Of a DNA stretch of 64,000 bases, positions 29,604-37,820 are shown one piece after another. The DNA is from an uncultured Albidovulum sp. Lineage in GTDB: Bacteria; Pseudomonadota; Alphaproteobacteria; Rhodobacterales; Rhodobacteraceae. The first letter of the stretch is position 1, and each line of letters opens with the position of its first letter. A program made the position numbers and the translations under genes. The stretch is from positions 1 to 64,000 of the forward strand of contig CAJYAD010000005.1 in NCBI GenBank assembly GCA_913064775.1. The letters run 5' to 3'. The notes under the pieces are model-generated. The model had not been told where the DNA came from. It saw only the letters and a list, made by a program, of their open reading frames with translations, and did no database searches.

Positions 29604-29687
29604 GGGGGCGCTGCCCCCACTCCTTCGGAGCCCCCCCGGAGTATTTTCGCCAAGATGAATGGGCCTTCATCTTGGTCCAAATACTCC
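29604..29687. repeat. Dispersed intergenic repeat, copy C, with tight hairpin inside the leucine operon
   Basis: GGGGGC-GCT-GCCCCC (29604-29618), then ACTCCTTCGGAGC and CCCCCCGGAGTATTTTCGCC. Arms at 29638-29659 and 29666-29687 (22 bases, three mismatches; CCAAGATGAA/TTCATCTTGG) pair across a 6-base loop. It fills the gap between the mccB stop and the mccA start. Confidence 0.75.
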
Positions 29688-29701
29688 CGCCGGAGGCGTC
29701 C

Positions 29702-31306
29702 CTACATTCTGAACACGCCAAACTTCGTGGATTCGATCGGAGCGTTCAAACTGGCCGATAGTGACAGCGCCAGCACCTCTCGGGTGCGGCGCGGATCGAC
29801 GATGCCGTCGTCCCAGAGCCGCGCTGTTGCGTAAAGCGGATGGCTTTGGCGTGCGAACATCTCGACCGTGGGGCGCTTGAACTCGGCCTCTTCCTCGGCC
29901 GACCAGCTGCCGCCCTTGCGCTCTATCCCGTCGCGGCGAACGGTGGCCAGGACGCCGGCCGCCTGCTCGCCACCCATCACCGAGATGCGGCTGTTGGGCC
30001 AGGTCCAGAGGAACCGGGGCGAATAGGCGCGCCCGGCCATGCCGTAATTCCCGGCGCCGAAAGAGCCACCGACCAGCAGGGTGATCTTCGGCACATTGGT
30101 CGTGGCCACCGCCGTCACCATCTTGGCGCCGTGGCGGGCGATGCCCTCATTCTCATATTTGCGGCCGACCATGAAGCCGGTGATATTTTGCAAGAACACC
30201 AGCGGAATGCCCCGCTGGCTGCAAAGTTCGACGAAATGCGCGCCCTTCACGGCGGCCTCGGAAAACAGCACGCCGTTGTTCGCCACGATCCCCACCGGGC
30301 AGCCCATGACATGGGCAAAGCCGGTCACCAGCGTCTCGCCGAAGCGCGGCTTGAACTCATCGAAGCGCGAGCCATCGACGACGCGGGCGATCACCTCGCG
30401 GATGTCATAGGGGGTGGAAAGGCTGCCCGGCACCACGCCCAGGATCTCGGCCGGGTCATAGGCGGGGTCTTCGGGGCTTTGCCAGACCACCGTTTCGGGC
30501 TTGCGGCGGTTCAGCGAGGCCACCGCCCGGCGGGCCAGCGCCAGCGCATGGGCGTCATCCTCGGCCAGATAGTCGGCCACGCCCGAAAGGCGGGTGTGCA
30601 CGTCGCCGCCGCCCAGATCCTCGGCCGAGACGACCTCGCCCGTCGCGGCCTTCACCAAGGGCGGGCCGGCGAGGAAGATCGTGCCCTGTTCCTTCACGAT
30701 GATGGTCACATCCGACATCGCCGGCACATAGGCGCCGCCCGCGGTGCAGGACCCCATGACGACCGCGATCTGGGGGATGCCCTTGGCCGACATCCGCGCC
30801 TGATTGTAGAAGATCCGTCCGAAATGGTCGCGGTCGGGGAAGACCTCATCCTGATTGGGCAGGTTGGCGCCGCCGCTGTCGACGAGGTAGACGCAGGGCA
30901 GCGCGCATTCCTCGGCGATTTCCTGGGCGCGCAGGTGCTTCTTCACGCTCATCGGGTAATAGGTGCCGCCCTTCACGGTGGCGTCGTTGCACAGCACCAT
31001 GACCTCCTGGCCATGGATCCGGCCGATGCCCGCGATCAGCCCGGCGGCAGGCGCCGCGCCGTCATAGAGGCCATGCGCCGCCATCGCGCCGATTTCCAAA
31101 AACGGCGCGCCGGGGTCGAGAAGATCAGCCACCCGTTCGCGCGGCGGCAGCTTGCCGCGCGCCACATGCCGCGCCAGCGCCGCCGCGCCGCCGCCGGCCG
31201 TGGCGGCCGAGGCGGCCTCGGCGATCTCGGCCAGCATCGCCTCATGCGCGGCGACATTGCTGCGAAAGGCGTCCGAGGACGGCAGCGCCTGTGATTGCAG
31301 TTTCAT
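29702..31306 (-). CDS. Methylcrotonyl-CoA carboxylase beta (carboxyltransferase) subunit
   Basis: Transfers the carboxyl group from biotin to methylcrotonyl-CoA. The 534-aa protein has the acyl-CoA carboxyltransferase domains: [19 protein letters not shown], the oxyanion segment [35 protein letters not shown], and the C-half [17 protein letters not shown] with [36 protein letters not shown] is typical of MCC-beta rather than propionyl-CoA carboxylase. ATG 31306 overlaps the upstream LprI-like stop (TCAT). Equivalent to liuB/mccB. Confidence 0.94.
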   Translation of the reverse strand: MKLQSQALPSSDAFRSNVAAHEAMLAEIAEAASAATAGGGAAALARHVARGKLPPRERVADLLDPGAPFLEIGAMAAHGLYDGAAPAAGLIAGIGRIHGQEVMVLCNDATVKGGTYYPMSVKKHLRAQEIAEECALPCVYLVDSGGANLPNQDEVFPDRDHFGRIFYNQARMSAKGIPQIAVVMGSCTAGGAYVPAMSDVTIIVKEQGTIFLAGPPLVKAATGEVVSAEDLGGGDVHTRLSGVADYLAEDDAHALALARRAVASLNRRKPETVVWQSPEDPAYDPAEILGVVPGSLSTPYDIREVIARVVDGSRFDEFKPRFGETLVTGFAHVMGCPVGIVANNGVLFSEAAVKGAHFVELCSQRGIPLVFLQNITGFMVGRKYENEGIARHGAKMVTAVATTNVPKITLLVGGSFGAGNYGMAGRAYSPRFLWTWPNSRISVMGGEQAAGVLATVRRDGIERKGGSWSAEEEAEFKRPTVEMFARQSHPLYATARLWDDGIVDPRRTREVLALSLSASLNAPIESTKFGVFRM

Positions 31307-31770
31307 GGCGTCTCTCCCATGTCGCGCAGGGCGAGCGCCCGGCCCGCGGTCATCGTCAGCTGGCAATTCGCGGCGACGATCGTGCGGATCGTGCCACCGG
31401 CCCAGCGTTGGTAATCCAGCCGGCACTGGGCGTCGCGGAAGGTGATCCAGGCGCGCTGCGCATCCCGCAGCGCCTTGGACAGGCCGTCGCCGCGGGCCTT
31501 GTAGCGGGTCTGAAGCGCCTTGTAGGCCCGGTTCAACTGCCGGTCCCAGACCGCCGTCTCATCACCGATGCATTCGGCGATGCCCACGGTCGTGGCGCCC
31601 CCCGGCAGCGCCTGACAGGCGTTCGAGGCCGCCCCCAGACAGCGCGGCGCATCCTCGCCCGCCGCGGCACTGCGGTAACAATCCTGTACCACGGCCGGAT
31701 CGACGCGCAGCCCTTCGGCCAGCGCCGGCGGGGCGCTGAGCAATGCGAGGATCAGGACGAGCCGTCTCAC
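31303..31770 (-). CDS. LprI/DUF1311-like exported protein within the leucine operon
   Basis: A 155-aa protein with a signal peptide cut after Ala18 ([18 protein letters not shown]). The mature part has six cysteines and the DUF1311 signature [13 protein letters not shown] followed by [16 protein letters not shown]. LprI-family proteins are periplasmic and some inhibit lysozyme. GTG start overlapping the isovaleryl-CoA dehydrogenase stop (GTGA), and an ATGA overlap with mccB. A periplasmic protein in a cytoplasmic catabolic operon is odd; the role is unknown. Confidence 0.85.
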   Translation of the reverse strand: MRRLVLILALLSAPPALAEGLRVDPAVVQDCYRSAAAGEDAPRCLGAASNACQALPGGATTVGIAECIGDETAVWDRQLNRAYKALQTRYKARGDGLSKALRDAQRAWITFRDAQCRLDYQRWAGGTIRTIVAANCQLTMTAGRALALRDMGETP

Positions 31771-32930
31771 CCCATCGCCCCCATCAGCTCGCGGCCGATC
31801 AGCATGCGGCGGATCTCGGACGTACCAGCCCCGATCTCCATCAGCTTGGCGTCACGCATCAGCCGGCTGACGACGCTGTCGTTCAGGAAGCCGGCGCCGC
31901 CGAGGGCCTGCACCGCCTGATGCGCCTGCACCATCGCCTGTTCAGAGCAATACAGAACGCAGCCCGCCGCGTCCTGACGCGTCACCGCGCCCCGGTCGCA
32001 GGCCCGCGCGACCTCGTAGAGATAGGCGCGCGCGGTGTTCATCGCGACATACATGTCGGCGATCTTGCCCTGCATCAGCTGGAAATTCCCGATCGGCTGG
32101 CCGAACTGCTTGCGCTCGGCCATATAGGGCATGACCTCGTCAAGGCAGGCCGCCATGATGCCGGTGCCGATGCCCGACAGCACCACCCGCTCATAATCCA
32201 GCCCCGACATCAGCACGCGCACGCCGCGGCCTTCCTCGCCCAGCACGTTCTCGAACGGAACCTCGCAATTCTCGAAGATCAGCTCGGCGGTGTTCGAGCC
32301 GCGCATCCCCATCTTGTCGAAATGCGGGCTGGTCGAGAAGCCTTTCATCGACTTCTCGATCAGGAAGGCGGTGATGCCTTTCGAGCCAGCCTCGGGGTCG
32401 GTCTTGGCATAGACGACAAGGGTGTCGGCGTCCGGCCCGTTGGTGATCCAGTACTTGGTGCCGTTCAGCACGTAGCGATCGTTCTTCTTCTCGGCCCGCA
32501 GCTTCATCCCGACGACATCGGATCCGGCGCCGGCCTCGGACATCGCCAGCGCGCCGACATGTTCGCCGGAAATCAGCCCGGGCAGATACTTGCGCTTCTG
32601 CTCTTCGGAACCGTTCAGCTTGATCTGGTTGACGCAAAGGTTGGAATGCGCCCCGTAGCTGAGCGACACGCTGGCCGAAGCGCGCGCGATCTCCTCGACC
32701 GCGACCGAATGGGCCAGATAGCCCATCCCCGCGCCGCCGTATTCCTCGGGCACGGTGATGCCCAGAAGGCCGAGCTCGCCCATCTCCTGCCACAGCTCAT
32801 TGGGGAAGCTGTTGTCGCGGTCGATCTGCGCCGCCATCGGCTTCAGGCGCTCCTGCGCCCAGCGATGGACCATGTCGCGCAGGGCATCAAGATCCTCGCC
32901 CAGATCGAAACGCATCGATGCGGTGAACAT
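31767..32930 (-). CDS. Isovaleryl-CoA dehydrogenase
   Basis: FAD enzyme oxidising isovaleryl-CoA to 3-methylcrotonyl-CoA, passing electrons to ETF. The 387-aa length is that of the family. Visible are [81 protein letters not shown] with the catalytic Glu typical of isovaleryl-type enzymes, and [20 protein letters not shown]. First gene of the operon, directly behind a promoter and operator candidate. The frame is open upstream to 33398 but without similarity. Equivalent to liuA. Confidence 0.95.
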   Translation of the reverse strand: MFTASMRFDLGEDLDALRDMVHRWAQERLKPMAAQIDRDNSFPNELWQEMGELGLLGITVPEEYGGAGMGYLAHSVAVEEIARASASVSLSYGAHSNLCVNQIKLNGSEEQKRKYLPGLISGEHVGALAMSEAGAGSDVVGMKLRAEKKNDRYVLNGTKYWITNGPDADTLVVYAKTDPEAGSKGITAFLIEKSMKGFSTSPHFDKMGMRGSNTAELIFENCEVPFENVLGEEGRGVRVLMSGLDYERVVLSGIGTGIMAACLDEVMPYMAERKQFGQPIGNFQLMQGKIADMYVAMNTARAYLYEVARACDRGAVTRQDAAGCVLYCSEQAMVQAHQAVQALGGAGFLNDSVVSRLMRDAKLMEIGAGTSEIRRMLIGRELMGAMG

Positions 32931-32951
32931 GGAGCCGCCTCCCAAGGTTAT

Positions 32952-32965
32952 TGAACGCTTGTTCA
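32952..32965. promoter_or_regulatory. Operator-like palindrome upstream of isovaleryl-CoA dehydrogenase
   Basis: TGAACGCTTGTTCA: perfect arms TGAAC/GTTCA around 4 bases, extended by TT on one side and AG on the other. It sits just downstream of the candidate -10, where a bound TetR-type repressor would block initiation. Acyl-CoA-responsive TetR regulators commonly use such short spaced palindromes; the cognate regulator is not adjacent. Confidence 0.5.
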
Positions 32966-32967
32966 GT

Positions 32968-32996
32968 TCCTTACCGACGCGGGTGAGTCGGGTCAA
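32968..32996 (-). promoter_or_regulatory. Candidate promoter of the leucine-degradation operon
   Basis: Minus-strand TTGACC (32991-32996), 17-base spacer, TAAGGA (32968-32973), about 40 bases before the isovaleryl-CoA dehydrogenase ATG. Confidence 0.5.
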
Positions 32997-33022
32997 TGGG
33001 GGACGCGCCGGGTGTGGGAAAA

Positions 33023-33113
33023 GCAGGGCGCGCGCCTGCCCGTCGTGCCGGAGGCACGCCGCCATATGTCGGCACGCCTTCGGCGTGACGGGACGGGTAG
33101 GCGCGCGCCCTGC
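33023..33113 (-). terminator. Large inverted repeat after aroB, probable terminator
   Basis: Arms 33023-33044 and 33092-33113 (22 bases, one mismatch, core GCAGGGCGCGCGCCT) flank two smaller hairpins, GTGCC-GGA-GGCAC (33045-33057) and one with CACGCC/GGCGTG near 33071-33088. It separates the aroB 3' end from the leucine operon promoter. No T tract. Confidence 0.5.
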
Positions 33114-33145
33114 GCCTGCGGGGCATCTCGGGCGGTAATCGGGCC

Positions 33146-34255
33146 TCAGCGCCCGCGCAGCGCGTCGTCCAGCACGGCCTTCACCGTGGCCGGGTCCAGA
33201 TCCTCGGCCACAAAGGCCTCGCCGATGCCGCGCGCCAGGATAAAGCGCAGCCGGCCATCGACCACCTTCTTGTCCTGCGCCATCAGCGCCAGCAATCCGT
33301 CCGCATCGGGCAGATCGCCGGGGATGTCGGCCAGATCCACCTTCATCCCCATCGCCCGAAGATGCGCCCGCACCCGGCTGGGCGCCTCTTGCGAGCACAG
33401 CCCCAGCCGTTGCGACAGCTCGAACGCCAGCGCGCAGCCGATCGCCACCCCCTCACCATGCAACAGCCGCGCCGAATAGCCGGTCGCAGCCTCCAGCGCA
33501 TGACCGAAGGTGTGGCCAAGGTTCAGCAGCGCCCGCTCGCCCTGCTCGGTCTCGTCCCGCGCGACGATGCCGGCCTTCATCTCGACCGAGCGGCGCACCG
33601 CACGCAGCCGGCGGGCCGGATCGGCGGCCAGCGACGGGCCGTTCGCCTCCAGCCAGTCGAAGAAACCGGCATCACCCAGAAGGCCGTATTTCACCACTTC
33701 GCCATAGCCGGCGAGGAAATCGCGCGGCGCCAGCGTCTCGAGCACGCCGATATCGGCCAGCACCAGCGTCGGCTGATGGAAGGCGCCGATCAGGTTCTTG
33801 CCGGCCGGCGAATTGATCCCGGTCTTGCCGCCGACCGAACTATCGACCTGCGCCAGAAGGGACGTCGGGATCTGCACGAAACGCACGCCGCGCCGCAGAA
33901 TCGCCGCGGCAAAGCCCGCCAGATCGCCGATCACCCCGCCGCCGAAGGCGACGACGACATCGCGCCGCTCGACCTTCTCGGCCAGCAGCCATTCGACCGA
34001 GCGCTCAACCTCGGCCCAGCATTTGGTGCCCTCGCCCGGCGGCAGCGCCAGCGACGACATCGCGATCCCTTCGGCGGCCAGCCCGGCGCGCAGGGCGTCC
34101 AGATGCAGGCCCGCCACGGTCTCGTCGGTGATCACGGCGACGCGCTTGCGCGTCAGCAGCGGCGCGATCTCTGCCCCCGCGCGGGCGATCAGCCCCGGCC
34201 CGATCCGCACCGCATAGCTGCGCGCGCCCAGGGCAACGCCAACCTCTTCGACCAT
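33146..34255 (-). CDS. aroB: 3-dehydroquinate synthase
   Basis: NAD-dependent cyclisation of DAHP to 3-dehydroquinate, second step of the shikimate pathway. The 369-aa protein shows [71 protein letters not shown] and the metal-ligand region [21 protein letters not shown] with [10 protein letters not shown]. One base separates it from aroK upstream. Confidence 0.97.
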   Translation of the reverse strand: MVEEVGVALGARSYAVRIGPGLIARAGAEIAPLLTRKRVAVITDETVAGLHLDALRAGLAAEGIAMSSLALPPGEGTKCWAEVERSVEWLLAEKVERRDVVVAFGGGVIGDLAGFAAAILRRGVRFVQIPTSLLAQVDSSVGGKTGINSPAGKNLIGAFHQPTLVLADIGVLETLAPRDFLAGYGEVVKYGLLGDAGFFDWLEANGPSLAADPARRLRAVRRSVEMKAGIVARDETEQGERALLNLGHTFGHALEAATGYSARLLHGEGVAIGCALAFELSQRLGLCSQEAPSRVRAHLRAMGMKVDLADIPGDLPDADGLLALMAQDKKVVDGRLRFILARGIGEAFVAEDLDPATVKAVLDDALRGR

Positions 34256-34256
34256 C

Positions 34257-34805
34257 TCAGACCCTTTCCAACACGTCGGGGCGGCGGCTGACCAGCGCCT
34301 CGGTCACTTTGTCCGCCATCTCGTCGATCGCATAATCGGGCTGCGCATCGACCGCCAGATCCGCCAGCGCATAGACCGGCACCCGCGCCTCGAACATCGC
34401 GGCAAGCGTGGCCTTGGGATCGGCGGTGCGCAGCAGCGGCCGGGTCGCCTTGTGGCGCACCCGCGCCCACAGCAGCGCCAGATCGGCCCGCAGCCAGACC
34501 GACACCCCGCGCTCATGGATCATCGCGCGGTTCGCCTCGCGCAGGAAGGCGCCGCCGCCGGTCGACAGCACCCCGGGCTGCCCATCCAGCAGCCGCGCCA
34601 GCACCTGAGCCTCCTTCTCGCGAAAGAAAGGCTCTCCGTAGCGCTCGAAGATCTCGGTCACCGACAGGTTGGCGGCGCGCACGATCTCTTCGTCCGAATC
34701 GAGGAACGCCACCCCCAGGTCACGCGCAAGCTGGGTGCCGACGGCCGTCTTGCCCGCCCCCATCATACCGACCATGACGATTGTCTTGTTCAGGCGCCAC
34801 GCCAC
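34257..34805 (-). CDS. aroK: Shikimate kinase
   Basis: Phosphorylates shikimate at O3. In the 182-aa protein the Walker A GMMGAGKT is at 13-20, DSDEEIV binds substrate, and STGGGAFL and RPLLRT (lid) follow. Start chosen at GTG 34805 because GGAGG (34814-34818) lies 8 bases upstream. An in-frame ATG at 34895 would add 30 residues that look unlike the family and would overlap the divergent promoter (34860-34888). Confidence 0.92.
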   Translation of the reverse strand: MAWRLNKTIVMVGMMGAGKTAVGTQLARDLGVAFLDSDEEIVRAANLSVTEIFERYGEPFFREKEAQVLARLLDGQPGVLSTGGGAFLREANRAMIHERGVSVWLRADLALLWARVRHKATRPLLRTADPKATLAAMFEARVPVYALADLAVDAQPDYAIDEMADKVTEALVSRRPDVLERV

Positions 34806-34813
34806 TTGGCAGG

Positions 34814-34818
34814 CCTCC
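34814..34818 (-). promoter_or_regulatory. Ribosome-binding site deciding the aroK GTG start
   Basis: GGAGG on the minus strand, 8 bases before GTG 34805. Confidence 0.6.
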
Positions 34819-34859
34819 GCCGACTGGTTTGTGATCGAAAACTTTCCACCTTCAATGGC

Positions 34860-34888
34860 GTGAACTCCTGGGAAATGCCATATATAAT
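34860..34888 (+). promoter_or_regulatory. Candidate promoter for the 45-aa peptide / 530-aa protein / xerD run
   Basis: A consensus TATAAT (34883-34888) in an unusually AT-rich patch, with GTGAAC (34860-34865) 17 bases upstream as a weak -35. The first ATG is about 70 bases downstream. Confidence 0.45.
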
Positions 34889-34956
34889 CGTGCAACTTCG
34901 CACCGATCGACCGCTAACAAACGAAAAACACGACAAAAACCAGAAGGCAGGAATGA

Positions 34957-35094
34957 ATGGGACGTCTGGCCAAGGCAATTGCGGTACTGATCGTTCTGGG
35001 GGCGGTGGCCTTTGTGGGCTATGCCTACTGGCCCGGAACGCTGAAGCCGCATGTGAAACAGGTGGAACAACCGGTGCAGCTGGATGCGCATTAA
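34957..35094 (+). CDS. 45-aa single-span membrane peptide
   Basis: A 45-residue ORF starting MGRLAKAIAVLIVLGAVAFV and ending QPVQLDAH. The N-terminus is short and basic, followed by one hydrophobic segment (about residues 7-24) and a periplasm-type tail. AGGA lies about 6 bases before the ATG, and the reading frame overlaps the next gene by 11 bases, the usual spacing of coupled genes. Too short for standard ORF finders. No family recognised; the support is the ribosome-binding site, promoter and coupling. Confidence 0.7.
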   Translation: MGRLAKAIAVLIVLGAVAFVGYAYWPGTLKPHVKQVEQPVQLDAH

Positions 35095-36676
35095 ACGGCC
35101 CGCGGGCGGTGTCATCGGGGCGGCTTCAAGGGGCGCGCTTCTCGGGGTGCTGAGCCTGACCATGGCCCTTCCCCCCCTGACCGGCCTACGCGCCGAGACC
35201 GCCCCGGGCAAGCCGCTGTCCGCGATCCAGTGGCTTTCCAATTCGGTGACCCGTCCGGTCGCCCCGAAACCGGTGCAGCCGCTGCAACCCGACAGCGCCC
35301 TGCCCGCCCCGGTCGCGACCTCGGTGCTGCGCAAGGGGCCGGCGCTGGATGCGGTGGGGCTCTTGCCGGTCAAGACCACCGGCTTCCCGCGCGATCTGTG
35401 GGGCAAGACGCCGACCGACACGCTGGTGCGGCTGATCCGGGGCGAGGATCTCAACACCCTGCCCGCCCTGCAAAAGCTGTTCACCGAGATGATGCTGGCC
35501 GAGGTCGACGCCCCCGATGACAGCACCGGCTCGGGCAAGCTGCTGCTGGCGCGGGTCGACCGGCTGCTGGATCTGGGCGCGCTGGATCAGGCGCAGGCGC
35601 TGTTGCAACAGGCCGGCACCGACCGCCCCGACATCTTCCGCCGCTGGTTCGACGTGGCGCTGCTGCTGGGCGACGAAAACCGCGCCTGCGCCGAGATGAA
35701 GGCCCAGCCCGACGTCGCCCCCACCTTCCCCGCCCGGATCTTCTGTCTGGCGCGCAACGGCGACTGGAACGCCGCCGCGCTGACCCTGCACACAGCGCAG
35801 GCGCTGGGTTTCGTCAAGGGCGAGCAGGCCGAACTTCTTCAGCGTTTCCTCGACCCCGCCGCCCAAGAGGATGCCGATCCCCTGCCGCCGCCGCAACGGC
35901 CCTCGCCGCTGGTGTTCAGGATGATGGAGGCGATCGGAGAGCCGATGTCCACCAACACCCTGCCGGTGGCCTTCGCCCAGGCCGACCTGCGCGAGAACAT
36001 CGGCTGGAAAAGCCAGCTTGACGCGGCCGAGCGGCTGGCGCGAACCGGGGCGATCCCGGCGAACCGGCTGTGGCTGCTGTACCGGCTGCACCAGCCCGCC
36101 GCCTCGGGTGGGGTCTGGGACCGGGTGGCGCGGGTGCATGTGCTGGACGACGCGCTGCGGCGTGGCAATCTGGGCGCGGTCGAAATGGCCCTGCCCGAGG
36201 CCTGGACATCCTTCCGCGAGGCCAAGCTGGAGGTGCCCTTCGCCCAGATCTATGCCGAGAAACTGGCCAAGCTGCGGCTGGGCGGCAAGGCCGGGCAGGT
36301 CGCCTTCGATGTGGCGATGCTGTCGAAGAATTACGAATCCCTGTCGAAGAAGCTGCCCGTCACCACCAGACGCGAGGCCTTCCTGGCCTCGATCGCCCGT
36401 GGCCAGCCCGATGCGGCGCTGGCGCCCGACAGCATGGGCGCCGCCATCGCCGCGGCCTTCGCCACCCCGGCGCCGGTGTTGCAAAGCATGGCCAATCTGG
36501 CCGACAACCAGCAGTTGGGCGCGTCGATCCTGGAAGCGATGGGCCGCATCACCGACGGCGCCAAGGGCGATGTCGGCGGCGTCACCGTGGGGCTTGCGCT
36601 GCTGTTGAAGGTGGGCTTGGTCGACGTGGCGCGGCGCACCGCGCTGCAGCTGATGCTGATTGACCGGCGCGGATAG
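35084..36676 (+). CDS. Exported hypothetical protein of 530 aa, helical-repeat type
   Basis: Signal peptide with hydrophobic LLGVLSLTMALPPLTG and likely cleavage after LRA-37. The mature part is Ala/Leu-rich with repeated helix pairs such as RVDRLLDLGALDQAQALLQQ, resembling TPR-like solenoids. No enzyme motif seen. One base before xerD and downstream of aroB/aroK, a context kept in related bacteria (from memory). Possibly periplasmic scaffold or cell-envelope protein; this is inference. Confidence 0.72.
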   Translation: MRIKRPAGGVIGAASRGALLGVLSLTMALPPLTGLRAETAPGKPLSAIQWLSNSVTRPVAPKPVQPLQPDSALPAPVATSVLRKGPALDAVGLLPVKTTGFPRDLWGKTPTDTLVRLIRGEDLNTLPALQKLFTEMMLAEVDAPDDSTGSGKLLLARVDRLLDLGALDQAQALLQQAGTDRPDIFRRWFDVALLLGDENRACAEMKAQPDVAPTFPARIFCLARNGDWNAAALTLHTAQALGFVKGEQAELLQRFLDPAAQEDADPLPPPQRPSPLVFRMMEAIGEPMSTNTLPVAFAQADLRENIGWKSQLDAAERLARTGAIPANRLWLLYRLHQPAASGGVWDRVARVHVLDDALRRGNLGAVEMALPEAWTSFREAKLEVPFAQIYAEKLAKLRLGGKAGQVAFDVAMLSKNYESLSKKLPVTTRREAFLASIARGQPDAALAPDSMGAAIAAAFATPAPVLQSMANLADNQQLGASILEAMGRITDGAKGDVGGVTVGLALLLKVGLVDVARRTALQLMLIDRRG

Positions 36677-36677
36677 C

Positions 36678-37625
36678 ATGACAGGCGCCCCCTCAGCCGG
36701 CGGGATGACGCGCTGGATCTCGACCTTCCTCGAGGCCCAGTCGGCCGAGCGCGGATCGGCCCGCAACACGGTGCTGGGCTATGGCCGCGACCTGCGCGAT
36801 TTCGCTGGCTGGCTGGCGCATCGCGACGGTGATTTCGCCGCCGCCGACCGCGCCATGATCGAGGCCTATCTGGTCGCCTGCGACGCCGAGGGCCTCAGCC
36901 GCGCGACGCGGGCGCGGCGGCTGTCGTCGATCCGCCAGCTTTTCCGCTTCGCCTATGAGGAAGGCTGGCGCGCCGACAACCCGGCCCTGCGCATCACCGG
37001 CCCCGGCCGCGACAAGCGCCTGCCCAAGACCCTGTCCGAGGCCGAGGTCGAGGCGCTGCTGCAAGCCGCCCGCAGCACTGGACGCGTCGGCGACCGGCTG
37101 CGCAACACCTGCCTGATGGAGCTGCTCTACGCCACCGGCATGCGGGTGAGCGAGCTGGTCTCGCTGCCCGCCTCGGCCGCGCGGGGCGATCCGCGGATGC
37201 TGCTGGTGCGCGGCAAGGGCGGCAAGGAGCGGATGGTGCCGCTGTCGGGCCCGGCGCGCACCGCGCTGGCGGCCTGGCTGAAGTTGCGCGACCGCGACGA
37301 AGAGGCCGCGCGGGCCAAGGGCGCCGCCCCCAACCGCCAGCTTTTCCCCGCCCGCGGCCGCGACGGTCACCTGACCCGGCAAAGCTTCTTCCAGCTGATC
37401 AAGCGGCTGGCGCTGGAGGCCGGGCTGGACCCCGCCCGCGTCACCCCGCATGTGCTGCGCCATGCCTTTGCCACCCATCTGCTGGCCCATGGCGCGGATC
37501 TGCGCGTGATCCAGACGCTGCTGGGCCATGCCGATCTGGGCACCACCGAGATCTACACCCATGTGCTGGAGGAACGGCTGAAAAGCCTGGTGCTGGAAAA
37601 TCATCCGCTGGCCCGGGAAAAGTAG
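36678..37625 (+). CDS. xerD: Tyrosine recombinase XerD
   Basis: Resolves chromosome dimers at dif together with XerC at the septum. The 315-aa protein has an N-terminal SAM-like domain (SARNTVLGYGRDLRDFAGWL) and a catalytic domain. The catalytic set is Arg in LYATGMRVSELVSLP, Lys in VRGKGGKERMVPL, His and Arg in TPHVLRHAFATHLL, His in LLGHADLGTTEIY and the nucleophile Tyr in TEIYTHV. ATG 36678 chosen; an upstream in-frame TTG overlaps the preceding gene. Nothing nearby suggests an integrative element. Confidence 0.93.
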   Translation: MTGAPSAGGMTRWISTFLEAQSAERGSARNTVLGYGRDLRDFAGWLAHRDGDFAAADRAMIEAYLVACDAEGLSRATRARRLSSIRQLFRFAYEEGWRADNPALRITGPGRDKRLPKTLSEAEVEALLQAARSTGRVGDRLRNTCLMELLYATGMRVSELVSLPASAARGDPRMLLVRGKGGKERMVPLSGPARTALAAWLKLRDRDEEAARAKGAAPNRQLFPARGRDGHLTRQSFFQLIKRLALEAGLDPARVTPHVLRHAFATHLLAHGADLRVIQTLLGHADLGTTEIYTHVLEERLKSLVLENHPLAREK

Positions 37626-37687
37626 CCGGCCCGCGCGCCAGCCCCCCCGGCTCGTTCCCCACCCGGCTCGCCCCCCTTTGCCCCCCG

Positions 37688-37707
37688 GGGCCAGACGCTT
37701 TTGGCCC
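37688..37707 (+). terminator. Weak hairpin after xerD
   Basis: GGGCCA (37688-37693) and TGGCCC (37702-37707) around 8 bases, in a C-rich 195-base gap between xerD and the CBS-domain gene. No T run; may only slow transcription. Confidence 0.3.
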
Positions 37708-37820
37708 GAAAGAACCGCCGCCCGGGCCCGCGCGGCACGCGGCGGACATCCTGCCCACTTGCATCCGCCCCCCCGCGCCTTCCATAAGGAAAGCCGCACC
37801 GCAGCAGCCCAGGACCGCCC

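Noticed and set aside
36678-37625. Tyrosine recombinase as sign of an integrative element
   Set aside because: Sequence and context fit the housekeeping XerD; no attachment repeats, tRNA or cargo genes nearby.
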